The notes under the pieces were generated by a model. That model was not told the origin of the DNA. It saw nothing but the letters and a program-made list of their open reading frames with translations, and made no database searches. A stretch of 64,000 bases of DNA from Nocardia concava NBRC 100430 (GTDB lineage: Bacteria; Actinomycetota; Actinomycetes; Mycobacteriales; Mycobacteriaceae): contig NZ_BAFX01000150.1 in NCBI RefSeq assembly GCF_000308815.1, positions 1 to 64,000 of the forward strand, read 5' to 3'. This document shows, piece by piece, positions 24,457 through 31,420 of this stretch (within the stretch, counting starts at the first letter, position 1; each line of letters opens with the position of its first letter). Both the position numbers and the translations under genes were made by a program.

Positions 24457-25385
24457 CGGCGCACCTCCACCTGTTCCCAGACGGCGTCGTTCATGAGTTT
24501 CTCGGTGAGCGAGCGGAACGCCTCCACGGTCGCGGCATTGGCCACGTGTGCGGCCACGTCCACGTCCAGGATCACCTGTTCCCGGCACTGCAGCATCGGT
24601 TCCACCGGGATTCTGCCCAGTATCCCGCTCTCGCCCATGCCGTGGCGATTGGCCGCGCGGGTCAGGGTGTTGTGCTGTTCCTGCAACCAGGCCGCCTGGG
24701 CCGGGCGCAGCCCGCCGCTCGCGCCGAGTTCGGGCACGGCGGTGCGGATGTAGCGCAGCGAACCGAGCAGTTCGACGCGGTCGTGTCCCCAGGCCTCACC
24801 GGTCTCGAGCACGCCGTGCTGATCGTGCACCAGACCGTGCGCGGCCGCGATGTGCTGGCGGGTCCAGCGGTGGAAGATGAGCCAGCGGCACACCGCCCGG
24901 GCCAGCTGCGGCTGTTTGGTGGCGCTCAGCGCCAGGGCCAGCGCGATGGACCGGCCCGCGCTCAGATCTACGAAGGTGACGTCGTATTCCTGTTCGCAGG
25001 TGAGGAACAGCGCCGCGCAGCGGTTGATCATGCGTTCGTCGAGGGTGGTGAACTCGGATCCGCCGAGGTCGCCGGGAAACAGCACCAGGCGGCCCGAGGG
25101 GTGCCGGGACCGGCTCAGTTCCGGCCGGTCGGTCTCGGAGCGCACGCTGAGCCGGGCGGGCGTGCCGTTCTCGTCGAGCAGATAGGCGTGCAGCCCACTG
25201 CCGTCGGTGATGCCGTTGTCGATCCGGCTGATCTCGAAAGTGCCTCCGGCGGTGGGTGATCCGAAGTCGAAGTCCAGGTACGCGACCTTGAGACCCTTCA
25301 TGCTCAGCCAGTAGGCCATATTGCAGCTGGTCACCGAGCGGCCGGTGCCGCCCTTGTCGGAGGCCGAGAACACCAGCACGGTCAT
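24453..25385 (-). CDS. SCO2523 family variant P-loop protein (ParA/MinD-like)
   Basis: A 310-aa P-loop ATPase of the ParA/MinD superfamily. The deviant Walker A motif reads KGGTGRS at residues 11-17: the signature Lys11 is present but the canonical Lys before Ser is Arg16, the feature that gives the family its 'variant P-loop' name. VAYLDFDFGSPTAGGTFE follows (Walker A' with acidic cluster), and YDVTFVDLSAGRSIA carries the Walker B Asp. The start overlaps the stop of the SCO2524-type gene (ATGA). It could still bind nucleotide, but hydrolysis may be altered. Likely the membrane- or surface-organising factor of this cluster, by analogy with ParA/MinD; that role is inferred. Confidence 0.75.
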   Translation of the reverse strand: MTVLVFSASDKGGTGRSVTSCNMAYWLSMKGLKVAYLDFDFGSPTAGGTFEISRIDNGITDGSGLHAYLLDENGTPARLSVRSETDRPELSRSRHPSGRLVLFPGDLGGSEFTTLDERMINRCAALFLTCEQEYDVTFVDLSAGRSIALALALSATKQPQLARAVCRWLIFHRWTRQHIAAAHGLVHDQHGVLETGEAWGHDRVELLGSLRYIRTAVPELGASGGLRPAQAAWLQEQHNTLTRAANRHGMGESGILGRIPVEPMLQCREQVILDVDVAAHVANAATVEAFRSLTEKLMNDAVWEQVEVRR

Positions 25386-27262
25386 TCGCTCCTGGTCGCG
25401 TCGGAGCGGGCATAGGCCAGCTCATCCAGTTCCAGCAGGGCCTGCGAGGCCAGGCTCACCGCGGTGCCGGGACGCTCGTCCACCAGTTCGCGGGCGCGTT
25501 CGAGCCGCTGCTCGGCCAGGATCAGGGCGGTGCGGCCGGCCGACACGTCGGTTTCGCTGAGCTCCAGCATCTCTCGATTGAGCAGGTGCTCGGCCTCGGT
25601 CAGCAGCTCCATGGCCCGGGTCACCGAGGTCGGCGAGCGCAGCGGCGGTTCCCGGTACATGCGCGCGGCGGTCACCATGCACTCCACCACCCGCTCGGTG
25701 AGATACCAGGAGGGCAGCTCGACCTCGGGGCCGCCGAAGATCCGGCTCGGGTCGTCCCAGAGGCCGGTGGCCGGGCCGCCCCGGAAGGCGCGCAGGTCCA
25801 GATGATCCATGGTGGCCTGGGCCAGCGCCATCAGCTGATCGCGGGTCTCGACCGTGCCCGAGAGCCGCGCCGCCTGCAGCGTGCGCTTCAAAAGCACTGT
25901 GGCGTAATCGGATACCGTCCACCGCAGCAGCGGACCGTCCAGGTCCTCGCTACCGTGCAGGCGCAGGCTCACGCCCGGGGTGTGCATGGTGCGGGCCGGA
26001 TCGTCCTCGGTGAAGCGGCGGATGATGCGGCCGCGCCGGGCCAGTTCGTCGAAAATCGTTGCGGCGCGGTCCAGATCGTCGTCATTGGCCTCGCGGTTGA
26101 GCAGATCCTGCATGAGCACCGCGGACACGATGAGACTGAAGTAGTCCGACTCCTCGCCGTCGGAGGTGCGCCACGGAATGTCCTCGAGCGGCCAGCGCCC
26201 GGAACCGAAGCGCGCCACCGCCGCCCAGTAGCGCTGGGCCAGATCCCAGCGCAGCTGCAGCGCCTCGGCCAGGCGGCGCTGCTGGCTGTTGAGCAGGTCC
26301 AGCTCGCGGGTGCGCACCGAGGTGAGGTCGTTGATGCCGTCCAACGCCACCACGGTGAAATGCAGGTAGGGACGGGCGACCGCATGGCCGGGCTGGTCCG
26401 CGATCGGCATGTTCACGAAGTCGATGGTCGCGGCCTTGCGCACAATGCCCCAGCTCCAACCGCATTCGAAGAGCAGGCCCTCGGTATCGAGGTCCACGCC
26501 CTCGACCTGGCTCAGGGTGGCATCGTTGCGTAGTCGGATGCGCACCCGGTCCAGGCGGTTGCGGACCGCGGCGACCACCGTCTCCGGGGCGCTGCCGGTC
26601 TGATTGAGCATGGACAGCATCGCGCGCCCGGCCTCGGACTTGGGCTTGACGGTATTGACCACGAAACTGCGGATCAGGCCGACCATGGCGGCCGTGAGCC
26701 GAACATTGATGCGGGCGTCGAGAGCCTCGATGCGCGGGCCCAGCTCCACCGCGAGCCGGGTGCGCCGCGCCACCGCCTGCTCGGCGACCGGACCGCTGAA
26801 GCCGCGCAGGAACTTCAGCGCCGCCAGGCACAGGGTGAGTGACATCGAATAGGAGTCGACCACGTCGAGCTTGCGCTGGTCGGCGGTCGGCTCGGTGCCG
26901 TCGGAGGCGGCCAGGTAGCTGCCCGCGGCGAAGACCGGCAGTTCGGTATTCGTTTCCGGATCGCGCTCGGTGTAGCGCTCGACGTACTGCTCGAGCAGCC
27001 AGACCACCCGCTCGCCGATGGACAGCCCGTTGTCGCCCAGGGGCGCGAGCACCTCGCGGATATCGTCGGCGATCTCGTCCGGGCGCTCCAGCCCGAACCC
27101 GTCGATCTCGGTGGCCGGATAGAGCAGGCACAGCAGCTGCTCCGCGTCGCTGATGGAGTTGGAACCGTTGCGACCGTCCCAGACCCACTGTTCATCGCGG
27201 TAGCACGCGGTCAACATGGACCGCCAGACTCCGAGGATCTGTTCCCGTGGCTTGATTCTCAT
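25382..27262 (-). CDS. SCO2524 family protein
   Basis: A 626-aa cytoplasmic protein, first gene of the cluster. It begins MRIKPREQILGVWRSMLTACYRDEQWVWDGRNGSNSISDAEQLLCLLYP, the typical opening of this family, and is predicted to be largely helical with many Arg/Glu residues and no transmembrane segment. No catalytic motif was recognised. Its stop overlaps the next gene by 4 bases. The 209-base gap upstream is shared with a divergent ABC transporter gene. Its size and helical content suggest a scaffold or partner protein; the function is not known. Confidence 0.72.
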   Translation of the reverse strand: MRIKPREQILGVWRSMLTACYRDEQWVWDGRNGSNSISDAEQLLCLLYPATEIDGFGLERPDEIADDIREVLAPLGDNGLSIGERVVWLLEQYVERYTERDPETNTELPVFAAGSYLAASDGTEPTADQRKLDVVDSYSMSLTLCLAALKFLRGFSGPVAEQAVARRTRLAVELGPRIEALDARINVRLTAAMVGLIRSFVVNTVKPKSEAGRAMLSMLNQTGSAPETVVAAVRNRLDRVRIRLRNDATLSQVEGVDLDTEGLLFECGWSWGIVRKAATIDFVNMPIADQPGHAVARPYLHFTVVALDGINDLTSVRTRELDLLNSQQRRLAEALQLRWDLAQRYWAAVARFGSGRWPLEDIPWRTSDGEESDYFSLIVSAVLMQDLLNREANDDDLDRAATIFDELARRGRIIRRFTEDDPARTMHTPGVSLRLHGSEDLDGPLLRWTVSDYATVLLKRTLQAARLSGTVETRDQLMALAQATMDHLDLRAFRGGPATGLWDDPSRIFGGPEVELPSWYLTERVVECMVTAARMYREPPLRSPTSVTRAMELLTEAEHLLNREMLELSETDVSAGRTALILAEQRLERARELVDERPGTAVSLASQALLELDELAYARSDATRSE

Positions 27263-27471
27263 CGACGCCGTCCCCTGCCCTGTCGTGGCCAGCCTCGCCG
27301 TTGTAGCTCTGAACGCGCGCGGCTGAAACTATCATGCGCCAGGCGCGCGCACCGGGTGGAAGGCAGGCCCGAAATCGCGTCGGGCACAGGGCAATATCGG
27401 GCAGATCGGGCGTGGGAAAGCGAGTGTCGCTTATGCCGCCGGTAGCGTCGCCGATCGTGAATGGTCTCAGC

Positions 27472-28362
27472 ATGGACCGGACGGTTCGCCACCGGATGAC
27501 CGCACGACGCCGACATGCCGCGGTCGGCTACGCCCTGCTGTTGCCGAGCCTCATCGGGGTGGGGTGCTTTCTGCTGCTGCCGGTCGCGGTGGTGCTGTGG
27601 CTGAGCGTGCACAGCTGGAATCTGTTGGGGCCCATCGAGTTCACCGGGTGGGAGAACTGGCGGTCGGTGCTGACCGATCGGGAGTTCGGGCATTCGATTC
27701 TGGTGACGCTGGGGCTGACGGCCATCGTGGTGCCGGTGCAGACGGCGCTCGGGTTCGCGGTGGCGGCCATGCTGGCGCGGCGCGGGCGGGGTGGGACCGT
27801 GTTGCGGGTGGTGTACGCGCTGCCGTGGATGTGTGCGCCAGTGGCGGTGGGCGTGGTGTGGCAGTGGATTTTCGCGCCGAGCGATGGGGCGTTGAACGCG
27901 CTGCTGGGGCGGCGGGTGGAGTGGCTGAGTTCGCCGACGCTGGCGCTGCCGGCGGTGGCGTCGGTGATCGTCTGGATGAATGTCGGTTATGTGGCTTTGT
28001 TCTTCGTCGCGGGGATCCGGGCCATTCCGGGGGAGATCCTCGATGCGGGCGCTCTCGACGGGGCCACCGGGTGGCGGCGGGTGCGGTGGCTGATCCTGCC
28101 GCTGCTGCGGCCGACCATGTTCTTCGTGCTGGTCACCGGGGTGCTGACCGTGTTCCAGACCTTCGACGCGGTATATGCGCTGACCAAGGGCGGGCCGGAC
28201 CATCACACGGATGTGGTTGCCATGCGGCTGTATTCGGAGGCGTTCGAGGCGGCGCATCCGGGGCGGGCGGCGGTCATGGCGGTGGTGGTGTTCGCGGTCA
28301 TGTTCGTGATCACCGTGGGGCAGCACCGGTACCTCCGGGATCGGACCAGCTATGAGTACTGA
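27472..28362 (+). CDS. ABC transporter permease, sugar-type (MalF-like)
   Basis: A 296-aa inner-membrane permease with about six hydrophobic segments. The EAA motif region EILDAGALDGATGWRRVRWLILPLLRP is typical of carbohydrate uptake (CUT1) permeases of the MalF/UgpA type. ATG at 27472 is chosen; other in-frame starts at 27457 (GTG) and 27496 exist, and no strong Shine-Dalgarno decides. Its stop overlaps the second permease start by 11 bases. Imports a sugar or similar small substrate with the partner permease and the binding protein that follow. Confidence 0.85.
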   Translation: MDRTVRHRMTARRRHAAVGYALLLPSLIGVGCFLLLPVAVVLWLSVHSWNLLGPIEFTGWENWRSVLTDREFGHSILVTLGLTAIVVPVQTALGFAVAAMLARRGRGGTVLRVVYALPWMCAPVAVGVVWQWIFAPSDGALNALLGRRVEWLSSPTLALPAVASVIVWMNVGYVALFFVAGIRAIPGEILDAGALDGATGWRRVRWLILPLLRPTMFFVLVTGVLTVFQTFDAVYALTKGGPDHHTDVVAMRLYSEAFEAAHPGRAAVMAVVVFAVMFVITVGQHRYLRDRTSYEY

Positions 28363-29176
28363 GCGGGCGGTGCGGGCGGGGGCGGCCTACGCGCTGTTGA
28401 TCCTCGGGGCGCTGGTGACGGTCGCGCCGCTGGTGTTGAGCGCCATGACCGCGGTCAAGACGCCGCGACAGCTCGCGAACGAATCCGCCTTGGCTGCACC
28501 GCATCCCGCGACGCTGGACAATTTCCGGACCGTGCTCGACCAGGGGGTCGGGCGGGCGGTGGCGGTGACGGCGCTGATGACGGTGTGTATCACCTGCGGA
28601 CAGCTGGTCGTGTCGATCATGGCCGCGTACGCGTTCGCGCGCATGGAGTTTCCCGGACGCGATGTGCTGTTCTGGATCTATCTGGGGACCATGATGGTGC
28701 CGACCGCGGTCACGCTGGTGCCGCTGTATCTGATGTTCGCGAAGCTGGGGTGGCTCAATACCTTCTGGGCGCTGGTGCTGCCGTTCCTGTTCGGCTCGCC
28801 CTACGCGATCTTCCTGCTGCGCCAGTACTTCCGGGCGATTCCCGGCGAGATCATCGACGCGGCGCGGGTGGACGGGGCCACGGCGCTGGACATTCTGGTG
28901 AGCGTCGTGGTGCCGATGAGCCGGCCGATCCTGGCCACGCTCACGATCATCACCGTTGTCGCGCAATGGAACAACTTCATGTGGCCGCTGGTGGCGGCGT
29001 CCGGGCGCAGGTGGCAGGTGCTGACCGTGGCGACGGCGAACATGCAGACGCAGTACGACGCGCAATGGACGCTGATCATGGCGGCCACGACGCTGGCCAT
29101 CGCGCCGCTGGTGGTGCTGTTCGTGGTGTTCCAGCGGCAGGTGCTGCGGTCCGTCGCGGTGACGGGGCTCAAATGA
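28352..29176 (+). CDS. ABC transporter permease, sugar-type (MalG-like)
   Basis: A 274-aa inner-membrane permease, the MalG/UgpE-type partner. It has about six hydrophobic segments and the EAA loop GEIIDAARVDGATALDILVSVVVPMSRP. The ATG start at 28352 overlaps the previous gene by 11 bases, and its TGA overlaps the binding-protein ATG (ATGA), so the three genes form one tight operon. No ATPase gene is adjacent; in actinobacteria a shared MsiK-type ATPase often energises such importers. Longer in-frame upstream extension is shadow sequence. Confidence 0.85.
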   Translation: MSTERAVRAGAAYALLILGALVTVAPLVLSAMTAVKTPRQLANESALAAPHPATLDNFRTVLDQGVGRAVAVTALMTVCITCGQLVVSIMAAYAFARMEFPGRDVLFWIYLGTMMVPTAVTLVPLYLMFAKLGWLNTFWALVLPFLFGSPYAIFLLRQYFRAIPGEIIDAARVDGATALDILVSVVVPMSRPILATLTIITVVAQWNNFMWPLVAASGRRWQVLTVATANMQTQYDAQWTLIMAATTLAIAPLVVLFVVFQRQVLRSVAVTGLK

Positions 29177-30462
29177 GCGGGCCGCGAATGAAGGATTCAA
29201 CCCGGGCCGTGCTCGGGATTCTCGCGGTCGCTCTACTGCTGGTGGCCGCGGCGGTATGGCTCGGACGCGATACCGAGGGCGGCGGTCGCACGGTGGTGCG
29301 GCTGCGGATCTGGGATCAGAGCTTCGTGTCGGCGTACCGGGCCTCGCTGGACGAGTTCCAGCGGGTCAATCCGGATGTCGAGGTGCGAATCACGGTGGTG
29401 CCGTGGGCTTCCTACGCGCAGAAGCTGCGGCTGGATGTCGCGGGCGGGATCGCCGACGATCTGTTCTGGACGAATCTCTACGAGGATTACGCCGACAGTG
29501 GGCACCTGGTGGATATCGCGAAGGCCCTGGGGCCGGAGGCCGCGCGGATCTGGGATCCCCGGGCCGTGGCTCAGTACACGCGCGATGGGAAGCTCTGGGC
29601 GGTACCGCAGTTCGTCGACGCGGGCACCGCCGTCTACTACAACCGGGAGCTGCTGGAGAAGGCCGGGGTCGATGCCGTCGAACTGGCCGCGGCACGGTGG
29701 AGTCCGGATGCCGGGCGGGATACGTTCCGGCCGTTGCTGCGGCGGCTGGCTCCGGTGTCGGGGTGGCCGTACAACGCCGCCAACGACTTTCAATCCATCT
29801 CGCTGCCCTATCTGGGGTCGGCGGGCGGACAGTTGCAGCGGGACGGTCGCTTCGATTTCGACTCACCGCAGGGGCGCGACGCCTTCGGATACACCGCCGC
29901 GCTGGTCGCGGACGGATTGTCCCCGTCCGCCGCGGACACCAATACCAGCGGCGATTTCGCCAAGAACGCCTTTCTCCAGGGCCGCATGGCGCTGTTCCAG
30001 TCCGGGACCTTCAATCTCGCCACCATTGCGAAGAATGCCGGATTCCGCTGGGGGCTGGCCATGATTCCCGAAGGGCCTGACGGTCGGGTGAGCGCGGACA
30101 ACGCGATCGGTGTCGCGGGTAATACGGCCTCCGCGCATCCGGAGGCGGTGCGGCGGGTGCTGGCGTGGCTGGGCAGCGCCGACGGGAACCGGTATCTCGG
30201 CGCCGAGGGGGCCACCATTCCCGCCGTGGTGTCCGACCAGCAGGTCTACCGCGATTACTGGGCGCGGCACGGGGTGGATGTCTCGCCGTTCTTCGATGTG
30301 CTGCAGGGCAAGACGATCGCGGCCGGCGGGGGTGCCGGATTCCCGGCGGCCTTGCGGGCCATCACGCCGATTCTCGACGAGATGTACCTGGGCCGGATTC
30401 CGGTACCCGACGCGCTGGCCCGCGCGCAGCGCGAGGCGAATGCCGCTGTAGCGCAACGGTGA
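29173..30462 (+). CDS. extracellular solute-binding protein (sugar-type) without lipobox
   Basis: A 429-aa binding protein of the CUT1 sugar importer. Hydrophobic N-terminal stretch VLGILAVALLLVAAAVWLG (residues about 13-31) is followed directly by acidic, Gly-rich linker sequence, and VRLRIWDQSFVSAYRASLDEFQRVNPDVEV is the typical binding-protein opening. Later segments WAVPQFVDAGTAVYYNRELLEKAG and QGRMALFQSGTFNLATI fit the family. There is no Cys after the hydrophobic segment, so the usual lipoprotein lipobox is absent and it is probably membrane-anchored by the N-terminal helix or secreted. ATG overlaps the upstream stop. Binds sugar or polyol outside the membrane. Confidence 0.82.
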   Translation: MSGPRMKDSTRAVLGILAVALLLVAAAVWLGRDTEGGGRTVVRLRIWDQSFVSAYRASLDEFQRVNPDVEVRITVVPWASYAQKLRLDVAGGIADDLFWTNLYEDYADSGHLVDIAKALGPEAARIWDPRAVAQYTRDGKLWAVPQFVDAGTAVYYNRELLEKAGVDAVELAAARWSPDAGRDTFRPLLRRLAPVSGWPYNAANDFQSISLPYLGSAGGQLQRDGRFDFDSPQGRDAFGYTAALVADGLSPSAADTNTSGDFAKNAFLQGRMALFQSGTFNLATIAKNAGFRWGLAMIPEGPDGRVSADNAIGVAGNTASAHPEAVRRVLAWLGSADGNRYLGAEGATIPAVVSDQQVYRDYWARHGVDVSPFFDVLQGKTIAAGGGAGFPAALRAITPILDEMYLGRIPVPDALARAQREANAAVAQR

Positions 30463-30469
30463 TCGACGC

Positions 30470-31420
30470 TCAGATGCGGCTGTGATCGGTGTAGGGCGTG
30501 CGCGGACCGAACTTGGGCTTGCGCGCGAAACCCGCGAGACCCAGCAGGCGCACGGCGCGATAGCGGTGCGGGCGTAGGGGTTCCAGGTATTCGACCATGG
30601 CGTCGTCGTCGATGGGCTTGCCCAACAGGGTCCAGCCGACGATGGATGCCAGGTGGAAGTCGCCCACCGACAGCGCATCCGAATCCCCGAAGGCGCGCTG
30701 GGCGATCTCCGCGGCGGTCCAGACGCCGATCCCGGGCACGGTGCGCAGCCGTTTCGCGGCGTCGGCGTGACTCAGGGTCGCCGCCTCCTCCAATTTCGGC
30801 GCGATACGGGAGGCCAGCACAATGGTTTTCGACCGCTGCGGCCCGACATTGGCGCGGTGGTAGACCCACGAGGGGATGTGCCGCCAGGTCTCGGCGTCCG
30901 GCATGATCCGCAGCCCCTGCGGCGCCGGGCCGGGCGCGGGAGTTCCATAGCGCCACACCAGTTTCCGCCACGAGTCATGGGCGGTCTTGGTGTGCACCTT
31001 CTGTTCCAGCACCGCCGGGACCAGTGCCTCCCAGACCAGGCCGGTGCGCAGCATGCGCAGGCCCGGATTGAGCCGGTGCGCCTCGGCGACCTTGGGGTGC
31101 TCGGGCGCGAAATCGCTGACGTCCTCGTCCAGACACAGCATGGCTGGGAGCCGCTCCAGGAATTCCTCCGCGCCCGGACCCCACGCCCGCGCGTCGACCG
31201 TGTGCCGGTCGGCCTGCCGGAGCCGGTAGGTGACCGCGCCGGACGGCAGGCGCGAGGCGTGCCAATGTGAGCCGTCGGGGGTTTCGCGGTGGCAGGGATC
31301 ACCGAAGCCGCGGCGCAGCGGAGAGACGGTGGCGGCCAGATCGATCGGCCGCTCGGAGCGGAGGGTGCGGCTGCGCTCGCTCGCGACCGGGGCGGTCCGG
31401 GCGGGCGGCGCTGAAGTCAC
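30470..31420 (-). CDS. DNA-3-methyladenine glycosylase (AlkA-type)
   Basis: A 316-aa base-excision repair glycosylase. The HhH-GPD motif is clear in VPGIGVWTAAEIAQRAFGDSDALSVGDFHLA: the helix-hairpin-helix GIG, followed by the catalytic Asp in VGDFHL. It removes alkylated bases from DNA. The GTG start at 31420 overlaps the stop of the D-lactate-type dehydrogenase upstream (GTGA). N-terminal region lacks an Ada domain. The neighbour operon suggests co-transcription with the FAD-linked dehydrogenase, without an obvious functional link. Confidence 0.88.
   Translation of the reverse strand: MTSAPPARTAPVASERSRTLRSERPIDLAATVSPLRRGFGDPCHRETPDGSHWHASRLPSGAVTYRLRQADRHTVDARAWGPGAEEFLERLPAMLCLDEDVSDFAPEHPKVAEAHRLNPGLRMLRTGLVWEALVPAVLEQKVHTKTAHDSWRKLVWRYGTPAPGPAPQGLRIMPDAETWRHIPSWVYHRANVGPQRSKTIVLASRIAPKLEEAATLSHADAAKRLRTVPGIGVWTAAEIAQRAFGDSDALSVGDFHLASIVGWTLLGKPIDDDAMVEYLEPLRPHRYRAVRLLGLAGFARKPKFGPRTPYTDHSRI

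Noticed and set aside
28585-29172. Upstream extension of the solute-binding protein frame
   Set aside because: It covers the MalG-like permease gene, and the ATG at 29173 overlaps that gene's stop with a hydrophobic N-terminus starting there.
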